From assembly GCA_002327885.1 (NCBI GenBank), contig DCUS01000145.1, forward strand, positions 1-5,559: DNA of 5,559 bases, in the 5' to 3' direction. The notes below the pieces were generated by a model, which made no database searches, was not told the DNA's origin, and worked only from the letters and a program-made list of their open reading frames with translations. The position numbers and the translations under genes are program-made. Shown here one piece after another: positions 1-3,765 of this stretch (its first letter is position 1; the number at the start of each line of letters is the position of its first letter). The stretch comes from Syntrophaceae bacterium UBA2208 (GTDB lineage: Bacteria > Desulfobacterota > BSN033 > UBA1163).

Positions 1-413
1 GCTTCCTTCAAATATTTGGGGAGGTGGGGTTCCCAGATTCTTTCGGCCAACCACATCCCCCGAGGGGTGACCCCCATCTCCTCCTGGATGGTTCGGGTCA
101 GTTCCGTGATCTGCCTGACCTTGTCCGCATCAGGAATGACGGCTAAAATCGGTTCGTAGTACCCACCGGTCATCATCTCCAATTGCCCCTTTTTGACCAG
201 TTCTCTCAACGTCTCTAAAAATTCAGGGCGATGGTCTTTAAAAAAATCCCATAGGATCCCGGAATAATGAATGGAGATCTTCATGAATGGATATTTTTTT
301 AAAACTTCAATGAAAGGAAGATAGGCTTTTTCGTAAGCATTTTCTACGACGTGGAGGAAATTCCCAACAGGCTGATGATTGTGGACACAAAAAAGGAAGG
401 CGACCTTCTCCAT
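1..413 (-). CDS. GH57 family glucanotransferase/alpha-amylase, N-terminal part (runs off the window)
   Basis: The frame opens at ATG 413-411 and stays open to base 1, giving 137 full codons of the N-terminal catalytic domain. The start reads MEKVAFLFCVHNHQPVGNF, where HNHQP (residues 11-15) is the GH57 first conserved motif. Residues 76-90 carry the second motif (GQLEMMTGGYYEPIL, with E79), and residues 121-128 carry WLAERIWE. Its Glu124 corresponds to the catalytic nucleophile near residue 123 of Thermococcus litoralis 4-alpha-glucanotransferase. Family members hydrolyse or transfer alpha-1,4-glucan chains in the cytoplasm during glycogen or starch metabolism. Whether this one is an amylase or a glucanotransferase cannot be told from this part. 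An in-frame TAG at 435-437 leaves no longer ATG start. There is no clear Shine-Dalgarno site, and a -10-like box lies nine bases upstream, so the message may be leaderless. A terminator at 463-493 isolates it from the upstream gene run. Confidence 0.93.
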   Translation of the reverse strand, partial: MEKVAFLFCVHNHQPVGNFLHVVENAYEKAYLPFIEVLKKYPFMKISIHYSGILWDFFKDHRPEFLETLRELVKKGQLEMMTGGYYEPILAVIPDADKVRQITELTRTIQEEMGVTPRGMWLAERIWEPHLPKYLKE

Positions 414-422
414 GGACGGTAA

Positions 423-449
423 TTTATATGATTTCTAAAACCAAATCAA
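423..449 (-). promoter_or_regulatory. Possible promoter for the GH57 gene (leaderless transcript)
   Basis: On the minus strand TTGATT (444-449) is followed after 15 bases by TATAAA (423-428). The spacer is shorter than the ideal 17. A start about seven bases past the -10 box would fall within a few bases of the ATG at 413, which would explain the missing ribosome binding site. The position just after a terminator supports a separate promoter here, but the match is modest. Confidence 0.4.
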
Positions 450-462
450 CCCCTCTTGGAAT

Positions 463-493
463 AAAAAAGGGGCTAACATCATCTGCTAACCCC
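463..493 (-). terminator. Intrinsic terminator closing the small-protein gene run
   Basis: Read on the minus strand, GGGGTTAGC (485-493) and GTTAGCCCC (469-477) form a nine-pair stem with two G-U pairs and a 7-base loop. Six T residues (463-468) follow. The wobble pairs work only in minus-strand RNA, which fixes the orientation. It lies about 280 bases after the stop of the last small gene and about 50 bases before the GH57 start. It could instead act as a conditional attenuator for GH57 if transcription reads in from above. Confidence 0.75.
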
Positions 494-776
494 TATTTAC
501 CCCGTTGGCGCATTGAATTCGGCGAGTGGATTCACCAAACCCTTGCCCAGAAAGGGACGGCCGTGAAATCAATGTCATCCCGCGAAACGCGGGATCAATC
601 CAAGAGTGGCTTTTAGAAAGCATCCCAAAAAGGTTGGAATCATTTTGGTATTCATCCGAAAAATTGTGGGCTCCGGATAAAACGCCACGCCATGGTTTAA
701 AAGGAAAGATGAAGCGAGTACCATGATAAACAAACGAGGTTTTATAATCTTCGCCTGGCGAGAAAATATATTTCCT
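494..776. other. Intergenic stretch with no supported gene
   Basis: This stretch lies between the last small gene and the terminator. Short frames exist on both strands, but none has a ribosome binding site or recognisable product. The only clear structure is the palindrome at 577-595. The stretch is probably the 3' untranslated part of the operon transcript carrying an inserted dispersed repeat. Confidence 0.6.
577..595. repeat. REP-like short palindrome
   Basis: ATCCCGCG (577-584), AAA, CGCGGGAT (588-595) form a perfect 8-bp inverted repeat with a 3-base loop. Read on the minus strand with its flanks (GGATTGATCCCGCG and onward to GGGATGACA), it resembles the dispersed intergenic hairpins whose translation typically gives strings like IPAFAGMT. 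Only one copy is in this window, so its status as a genome-wide repeat is inferred from recall. Confidence 0.55.
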
Positions 777-953
777 TCAAGGTGTTATTCCTTCTAACTT
801 CTCGCAAGTCTGTCTCAAACTTTCTTTACCCGTCAACCGTCGGCCGAAACCATTTTCCCCCTCCAGGAGAAGCGTTCGTTTAGCCATTTCCCTTTTTATG
901 ATGTAACCCTTTCCTGTTGTCTTATCCTTGAACCTGTCTCCTATTTTCAGCAC
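777..953 (-). CDS. Small 58-aa protein, related to the 1219-1407 product
   Basis: I do not recognise a named family. The product starts MLKIGDRFKDKTTGKGYIIK and is basic. Its opening matches the 62-aa protein encoded two genes upstream: M-hydrophobic-K-x-G-D-x-F-(K/R)-(D/N)-x-x-(T/S)-G-K, then an aromatic residue and a K after alternating hydrophobic residues. This alternation suggests a small beta-barrel such as an SH3-like or KOW-like fold (inference). The frame also has an ATG at 998, but that start would overlap the zinc-ribbon gene and has no ribosome binding site. GTG at 953-951 has AAGGAG at 962-967 with eight bases of spacing, so it is the preferred start. It begins 34 bases after the zinc-ribbon stop and is the last gene of the run. 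Confidence 0.7.
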   Translation of the reverse strand: MLKIGDRFKDKTTGKGYIIKREMAKRTLLLEGENGFGRRLTGKESLRQTCEKLEGITP

Positions 954-961
954 GACGCCAT

Positions 962-967
962 CTCCTT
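962..967 (-). promoter_or_regulatory. Shine-Dalgarno site fixing a GTG start
   Basis: AAGGAG on the minus strand lies eight bases before GTG 953-951. It sits between the longer in-frame ATG (998) and the GTG, so it favours the shorter protein. Confidence 0.7.
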
Positions 968-987
968 TAACGTTTTGAGACGAAAGA

Positions 988-1161
988 TCAGTCCACAAAA
1001 TCGGGAACTATCCGTATCGCCTTTTTTTCAGGATCAGCAAGGTCTAACTTAATGACTCTTCGGCAATGAGGACATTGTATAAACTCCTTGGTTTCCAGAC
1101 CGATCCTGTTGAGTTTGAACTTCTCCTCACAATGGGGACATGAAGCGTCCAAATCGAACAT
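988..1161 (-). CDS. 57-aa zinc-ribbon protein
   Basis: The translation opens MFDLDASCPHCEEKFKLNRI. It has two CPxC knuckles, CPHC at residues 8-11 and CPHC at 30-33, separated by 18 residues. This is the usual four-cysteine layout of a small zinc ribbon that binds one Zn(II). The C-terminal third is mixed-charge and ends IVPDFVD. Such ribbons often bind nucleic acids or serve as protein adaptors, but no specific partner can be read here. AAGGGGG at 1169-1175 lies seven bases before ATG 1161-1159 and is a moderate ribosome binding site. The gene sits between the two related 58-62 aa proteins, about 57 bases after the first and 34 bases before the second, which suggests the three form a sub-module. 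Confidence 0.8.
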   Translation of the reverse strand: MFDLDASCPHCEEKFKLNRIGLETKEFIQCPHCRRVIKLDLADPEKKAIRIVPDFVD

Positions 1162-1218
1162 AGGTTTTCCCCCTTCTATCAGATGGAAAAAGAAACAGCC
1201 ATTTTCTGAATCCGTTCT

Positions 1219-1407
1219 TTATTTGGATTTTGTATTTGCCTCGTCTTCTATATAAGGCAGAAACTCGGATTCCATGCTGTTTGGATTGACAAACATTGAA
1301 TGGGATCCGTCCTTTGTTCCCAAAATGATGATGCTGGAGTCGACACTTTTAACTGCAAACACTTTTCCACTCTCTATATTCCTAAACATGTCACCTGCTT
1401 TGATCAT
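1219..1407 (-). CDS. Small 62-aa protein, related to the 777-953 product
   Basis: The product begins MIKAGDMFRNIESGKVFAVK and continues with alternating hydrophobic residues (SIIILG), then an acidic C-terminal half (ESEFLPYIEDEA). It shares its N-terminal pattern with the 58-aa protein downstream but differs in its second half, which is acidic rather than basic. No named family is recognised; a small beta-barrel is a guess from the pattern. The frame can be extended upstream to ATG 1437, but GAGGAG at 1415-1420 lies inside that extension, seven bases before ATG 1407-1405, so the shorter start is chosen. The gene lies about 98 bases after the end of the charged protein gene and before the zinc ribbon. 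Confidence 0.75.
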   Translation of the reverse strand: MIKAGDMFRNIESGKVFAVKSVDSSIIILGTKDGSHSMFVNPNSMESEFLPYIEDEANTKSK

Positions 1408-1414
1408 GGTATTT

Positions 1415-1420
1415 CTCCTC
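1415..1420 (-). promoter_or_regulatory. Shine-Dalgarno site fixing the start at 1407
   Basis: GAGGAG on the minus strand lies seven bases before ATG 1407-1405. It falls inside the longest open frame, so it argues that translation starts at the internal ATG rather than at 1437. Confidence 0.75.
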
Positions 1421-1505
1421 TTGGGAATAGTTGTCAAGTAGGAATGATTTCCGAGGAGAAGTCCTCTGTGGCCTGTCGGGATAATGGCAAAAGAGCTCCT
1501 TTATA

Positions 1506-1766
1506 TCAAAATACTTTCCCGCGAGGCATCCGAGTCCTGGTCTTTTGGGGGCTGCTTTTTTTAACGGAAAAACGATCAGACTTTTTATTGGGTAGCAGTT
1601 TTGACTTCTCCTTGTAAAGGTTTTCTATCCTTTCCTCCTGACGTTCCGTCAGTTCCTGGTTTTTATCGAAGTCTGCCGATGTAGTTTTGAGAAAAAGATC
1701 TTCAGCCGTGGTTAATGCATACTGGTTTAACCCTGACATGACCCATTCCAGCCTTGCTTTATTCAT
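1506..1766 (-). CDS. Uncharacterised 86-aa charged protein
   Basis: No family is recognised with confidence. The N-terminal half looks helical (LEWVMSGLNQYALTTAEDLFLK). Residues 39-53 read LTERQEERIENLYKE, a charged helix of the 'LT-x-RQEE-x-(I/L)-x-x-(I/L)-Y' type seen in other small proteins. The C-terminal 35 residues are strongly basic and likely disordered (repeated K, S and R, ending MPRGKVF), which fits nucleic-acid or ribosome contact (inference). GTGAGG at 1771-1776 precedes ATG 1766-1764 with a short spacing of four bases. An internal ATG at codon 10 lacks a better site. The gene follows the second RRM gene by 49 bases in the same transcript. Confidence 0.72.
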   Translation of the reverse strand: MNKARLEWVMSGLNQYALTTAEDLFLKTTSADFDKNQELTERQEERIENLYKEKSKLLPNKKSDRFSVKKSSPQKTRTRMPRGKVF

Positions 1767-1815
1767 AGCGCCTCACTTTCTGTAAAGCTAATTTGGGTTC
1801 CTTGAATTCCTGCCC

Positions 1816-2082
1816 CTATCCTCCTCGAACGCCCCGTTTTTCCGCAGCCTCTTTGACCAGCAAATTTTTCCCCATGAAATCTTTCCGGTTCAGCATGGAG
1901 ATGGCTCTCCGGGCTTCCCATTGTGTTGACATTTCAACGAATGCAATACCTCTCGGTTGGCCAGTTTGCCTGTCCGCTACCATCTTCACAGACATCACAT
2001 CTCCAGCTTTGGAGAACAGGACTTTGAGATCAGGTTCCTTGGCCTGGAAAGGAAGGTTGGCTACATAAACCTTCTTATTCAT
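1816..2082 (-). CDS. Single-RRM RNA-binding protein (second of two), 88 aa
   Basis: The whole protein is one RNA recognition motif. RNP2 is VYVANL (residues 5-10) and RNP1 is RGIAFVEM (residues 44-51), with the usual beta-alpha-beta spacing between them. The C-terminus is a short basic tail (EKRGVRGG). RRM proteins bind single-stranded RNA through exposed aromatic residues on the RNP1 and RNP2 strands. Here the third position of RNP1, normally Phe or Tyr, is Ile46, so one stacking contact is lost, while Tyr6 in RNP2 and Phe48 remain. GAGGAG at 2090-2095 lies seven bases before ATG 2082-2080. The gene starts 21 bases after the CxxC-x17-CxxC gene. It shares the RRM family with 2323-2631 but is too different to be a recent duplicate. 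Confidence 0.92.
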   Translation of the reverse strand: MNKKVYVANLPFQAKEPDLKVLFSKAGDVMSVKMVADRQTGQPRGIAFVEMSTQWEARRAISMLNRKDFMGKNLLVKEAAEKRGVRGG

Positions 2083-2103
2083 ATATTTGCTCCTCAGATA
2101 TCT

Positions 2104-2271
2104 CTATTTGCCGAAACACTCGGTACATAATAGTTTTTTGTCACTCGGCGCGGGAACCTGAGTGATCACTTCCTTTCCACAACCTGAACATAAAACTTTA
2201 TAGGATTTTGGGCGCCTTAAATGACTCGGTCTTGGCCCACGATAATTTCCGCGTCTTCTCCGTTGTACCAT
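2104..2271 (-). CDS. CxxC-x17-CxxC zinc-binding protein, 55 aa
   Basis: The frame is too short for most gene callers but is well supported. The N-terminus is very basic (MVQRRRRGNYRGPRPSHLRR), and the C-terminal half reads YKVLCSGCGKEV and onward to LLCTECFGK. The two cysteine pairs, CSGC (residues 28-31) and CTEC (49-52), are exactly 17 residues apart, which is the signature of the CxxC-x17-CxxC domain family. The fold should bind one zinc ion, and the arginine-rich arm suggests RNA contact (inference). Its position between two RRM genes supports a role in RNA handling. AAGAGG at 2280-2285 lies eight bases before ATG 2271-2269. It starts 51 bases after the first RRM gene. Confidence 0.85.
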   Translation of the reverse strand: MVQRRRRGNYRGPRPSHLRRPKSYKVLCSGCGKEVITQVPAPSDKKLLCTECFGK

Positions 2272-2322
2272 TTGGTCAACCTCTTTTTTGCTCTCTGATT
2301 GAATTGTTTGAAGGAAACAGGA

Positions 2323-2631
2323 TTAATAACGATTCCTGCGGCCGCTATAATCCATTCGCCCTCCCTGTCCTCCGGTTCTTCCCTGATCGGCGCGAGCACG
2401 CGCCTCATTCACACTGATTGGCTTCCCCAGGAGTTCCATTCCGTTAAGGCTTTTGATTGCCGTTTGAGCCTGAGACTGTACCGACATTTCTACAAAACCA
2501 AATCCCCGGGACTGGCCAGTATATTTGTCTTTGATCACTCTCGCTGAGGTTACTTCGCCGAAGGATTCAAAAGCCTGTTTAATCGTTTGGTCCGTTGCAT
2601 CATAAGATAAGTTTCCCACATAGATATTCAT
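2323..2631 (-). CDS. Glycine/arginine-tailed RRM RNA-binding protein, 102 aa
   Basis: This is a canonical bacterial single-RRM protein of the kind first described as cyanobacterial cold-induced Rbp proteins and widespread elsewhere. RNP2 is IYVGNL (residues 3-8), and RNP1 is RGFGFVEM (residues 42-49) with both key aromatic residues present. The RRM ends near residue 78. A flexible tail rich in G, R and Q follows (residues 79-102). It should bind single-stranded RNA in the cytoplasm; targets cannot be read from the sequence. The open frame has an ATG two codons earlier (2637), but AAAAGGAG at 2639-2646 is only one base from it and seven bases from ATG 2631-2629, so the second is chosen. It starts about 35 bases after the basic peptide gene. 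Confidence 0.95.
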   Translation of the reverse strand: MNIYVGNLSYDATDQTIKQAFESFGEVTSARVIKDKYTGQSRGFGFVEMSVQSQAQTAIKSLNGMELLGKPISVNEARARADQGRTGGQGGRMDYSGRRNRY

Positions 2632-2638
2632 AATCATT

Positions 2639-2646
2639 CTCCTTTT
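2639..2646 (-). promoter_or_regulatory. Shine-Dalgarno site choosing the second ATG of the RRM gene
   Basis: AAAAGGAG is one base from ATG 2637 and seven bases from ATG 2631. Normal spacing selects 2631 and gives the canonical start MNIYVGNL. Confidence 0.7.
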
Positions 2647-2665
2647 TTAAATTTGCTTCTCTTTT

Positions 2666-2839
2666 TTAGACGGAATAATTCTTGTTCCAATCACGTGAAA
2701 AATTGTCCTGATTCCACCTTTTCCATTTCGGAGAGACATTCTCGTGGCGGACGATTACCTCCTTTTCTTTTTCCCTTCCGCCTTCCACTTTGATTTTTTT
2801 CAAATCCTCATTCCCCTGGCTTTTACATTTAATGACCAT
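2666..2839 (-). CDS. Small basic, Trp-rich 57-aa protein, first gene of the operon
   Basis: No family is recognised. The product begins MVIKCKSQGNEDLKKIKVEG, continues with a lysine/glutamate-rich middle (GREKEKEVIVRHE), and ends in an aromatic basic tail (PKWKRWNQDNFSRDWNKNY). Three tryptophans with alternating basic residues suggest RNA or protein contact (inference). The longest frame runs back to 2920, but that extension is the leader hairpin and its T-run read as codons. The same nucleotide block recurs at 5368-5408 without an ATG, so it is RNA and not protein. AGGAGG at 2845-2850 lies five to six bases before ATG 2839-2837. It is the first gene after the promoter at 2964-2992 and the terminator at 2872-2911, so it is the most exposed to attenuation. 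Confidence 0.72.
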   Translation of the reverse strand: MVIKCKSQGNEDLKKIKVEGGREKEKEVIVRHENVSPKWKRWNQDNFSRDWNKNYSV

Positions 2840-2844
2840 GGCAA

Positions 2845-2850
2845 CCTCCT
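2845..2850 (-). promoter_or_regulatory. Strong Shine-Dalgarno site for the first small gene
   Basis: A full AGGAGG on the minus strand lies a few bases before ATG 2839 and just after a small hairpin (2853-2868). It fixes the start well inside the longest open frame. Confidence 0.8.
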
Positions 2851-2852
2851 GC

Positions 2853-2868
2853 CTGGCTCTGATGCCAG
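2853..2868 (-). other. Small hairpin between leader terminator and ribosome binding site
   Basis: On the minus strand CTGGC (2864-2868) and GCCAG (2853-2857) enclose a 6-base loop. The stem sits two bases before AGGAGG and four bases after the T-run. It may keep the ribosome binding site separate from the terminator stem. A regulatory role is inference only. Confidence 0.4.
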
Positions 2869-2871
2869 CAC

Positions 2872-2911
2872 AAAAAAAACCCGCAAAGAAGTCGTTTAGA
2901 GTTCTTGCGGG
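2872..2911 (-). terminator. Leader terminator, copy 1
   Basis: On the minus strand CCCGCA and AGAA pair with TTCT and TGCGGG around a loop of about 11 bases, with one T bulged. Eight T residues (2872-2879) follow. This is a textbook intrinsic terminator, but it stands only about 33 bases before the first gene's ATG, so it must be conditional or leaky if the operon uses this promoter. The block 2881-2905 recurs at 5377-5401 with two adjacent differences, and the loop sequence CTCTAAAC is kept. Confidence 0.85.
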
Positions 2912-2957
2912 CATAAACAATAAGCCTAAAAGGCTCTCTGCAACTTTTTTGATCTTA
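2872..2957 (-). promoter_or_regulatory. Leader RNA, copy 1 (attenuator-like)
   Basis: Transcription from the promoter at 2964-2992 should start near 2957 and reach the T-run after about 85 bases. Three parts match copy 2: a GTTGNANAGAGCC block (2932-2944), a spacer of about 20 bases, and the terminator hairpin with conserved AGAACTCTAAAC. The terminator lies directly before the operon's first ribosome binding site, which is the layout of a transcription attenuator. It could also be a small RNA with readthrough. I recognise no known riboswitch consensus in it. Confidence 0.65.
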
Positions 2958-2963
2958 TAAACA

Positions 2964-2992
2964 ATTATATACTAATTTAGACTTTAAATCAA
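2964..2992 (-). promoter_or_regulatory. Sigma70-type promoter of the small-protein operon
   Basis: TTGATT (2987-2992), 17 bases, TATAAT (2964-2969) on the minus strand. The -10 box is perfect and preceded by TAGTA, as in the second copy at 5456-5484. It lies in an AT-rich gap just after the CBM48 gene stop. Confidence 0.85.
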
Positions 2993-3008
2993 GAAAATCT
3001 ACAAAACC

Positions 3009-3308
3009 CTAATTCACAATTTTCAAACTATTTGAGGTGCCGAAAGGGTTCTCAACAAAAGGACCGCAATGGGGATCATTTTGCCATTCTCCATCCACAA
3101 AGAATCGATACTCATATTCCCCCGGATTTAGAGCGAGTAAGATTCTCCAGGTCCCCTTATCATCCATTTTCATGGGATGCGAAGAGGGATTCCATTGATT
3201 AAAATCTCCAGCGGTGGAAACACTTTGTGCCTGAGGTGCTGATAAGCTGAACTCTGTTTTCATTACCTTTTTAGTTGACTTAGGTTTTTTCTTAGGGATT
3301 GTCATCAT
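3009..3308 (-). CDS. Stand-alone CBM48 / AMPK-type glycogen-binding protein, 99 aa
   Basis: After a lysine-rich 17-residue N-terminus, residues 18-99 form one carbohydrate-binding module of the CBM48 / AMPK-beta glycogen-binding type. The marks are FSLSAPQAQSV, GDFNQWN (Trp39), PMKMDDKGTW (Trp54), LNPGEYEYRFFVDGEW (Trp75) and NPFGTSNSL. These aromatic residues bind alpha-1,4-glucan in the family. There is no catalytic domain, so it likely tethers partners to glycogen or senses it (inference). The GH57 gene at the other end of the window is a possible functional relation. AGGAGG at 3315-3320 lies six bases before ATG 3308; an ATG at 3305 is also possible. A weak TTAATA-17-TATTCT promoter lies just upstream. 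No clear terminator separates it from the next promoter. Confidence 0.93.
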   Translation of the reverse strand: MMTIPKKKPKSTKKVMKTEFSLSAPQAQSVSTAGDFNQWNPSSHPMKMDDKGTWRILLALNPGEYEYRFFVDGEWQNDPHCGPFVENPFGTSNSLKIVN

Positions 3309-3382
3309 AACTTGCCTCCTATTCGTTTTAGAATACCCCTTCCACTTGATTCTATTAATGGGGGCTCTCTCCTATTTTTTTG

Positions 3383-3520
3383 TCATCTCGGAAGTGTGAA
3401 ATAAAACGCTGCGCCCTTGTTGGCCTCTCCTTCCGCCCACACTTTTCCGCCATGGCTGTTAATAATGCGCTGGACAATGGCAAACCCAACGCCGGTTCCT
3501 TCAAATTGATCGATTGACAG
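3383..3520 (-). pseudogene. C-terminal remnant of a sensor histidine kinase
   Basis: The frame reads IDQFEGTGVGFAIVQRII and continues NSHGGKVWAEGEANKGAAFYFTLPR before TGA at 3383-3385. GTGVGFAIV is the G2 box of a HATPase_c domain (normally GxGLAIV), and the following segment is the usual end of phytochrome-like and PAS-type kinases, finishing in FTLP. Upstream a TAA at 3527-3529 closes the frame within a few codons, and the H box, N box and F box are absent. The remnant therefore cannot work and is the tail of a deleted gene. Its broken end lies about 16 bases from the inverted-repeat element at 3536-3706, so an insertion or recombination there may have removed the rest. Confidence 0.85.
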
Positions 3521-3535
3521 AGGGCGTTAGGCAAA

Positions 3536-3706
3536 CCCTGTTAGAAATCCCGGTGGGGCATTGAACCCTACCTTGCCAACCGATCCCGGTCCCCCGCCCC
3601 TGCCTGCCGGCAGGCAGGGGCGGGGGAGGTCGGGCGGAATTATTCTAAAATTTAAACCCGTTAAAGCGCGGGACAGCAGAACATCGGGACATTATTTCTA
3701 ACGGGG
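3536..3706. mobile_element. MITE-like element with 13-bp inverted ends
   Basis: CCCTGTTAGAAAT (3536-3548) and ATTTCTAACGGGG (3694-3706) are inverted copies matching at 12 of 13 positions and bound a 171-bp stretch with no gene. Inside are the 38-bp palindrome (3590-3627) and a second dyad, CCCGTTA (3657-3663) with TAACGGG (3699-3705). No clear target-site duplication flanks it, so mobility is inferred from structure only. It lies between the slipin gene and the kinase remnant. Confidence 0.5.
3590..3627. repeat. Perfect 38-bp GC-rich palindrome
   Basis: The two 19-base arms meet between 3608 and 3609 with no loop, centred on TGCCTGCCGGCAGGCA. Flanking CCCG (3585-3588) and CGGG (3631-3634) can extend the stem past a small internal loop. 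A perfect dyad of this size would extrude as a cruciform or form a very stable hairpin in RNA from either strand. There is no T-run, so it is not a standard terminator. The core resembles dispersed palindromes seen in many uncultured bacterial genomes. Confidence 0.9.
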
Positions 3707-3765
3707 TAAATGCTTTAGAAACTGGGATGATCTTCCCGAGGAGAATTTTTAGAATATGGCTTAGG

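Noticed and set aside
428..726. Two overlapping plus-strand frames of 62 and 66 aa
   Set aside because: They run through the minus-strand terminator and the REP palindrome. They lack ribosome binding sites and give no recognisable protein.
593..742. Minus-strand 49-aa frame starting MVLASSFLLNHG
   Set aside because: It has no ribosome binding site and ends inside the palindrome with the string IPRFAG, typical of translated dispersed repeats.
2217..2408. Minus-strand 63-aa frame overlapping the RRM and CxxC genes
   Set aside because: It overlaps both better-supported genes in another frame and has no domain or ribosome binding site of its own.
2840..2920. 27-codon N-terminal extension of the first small gene
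   Set aside because: These codons are the leader hairpin and T-run. The repeated copy at 5368-5408 keeps the bases but has no ATG, and AGGAGG points to the ATG at 2839.
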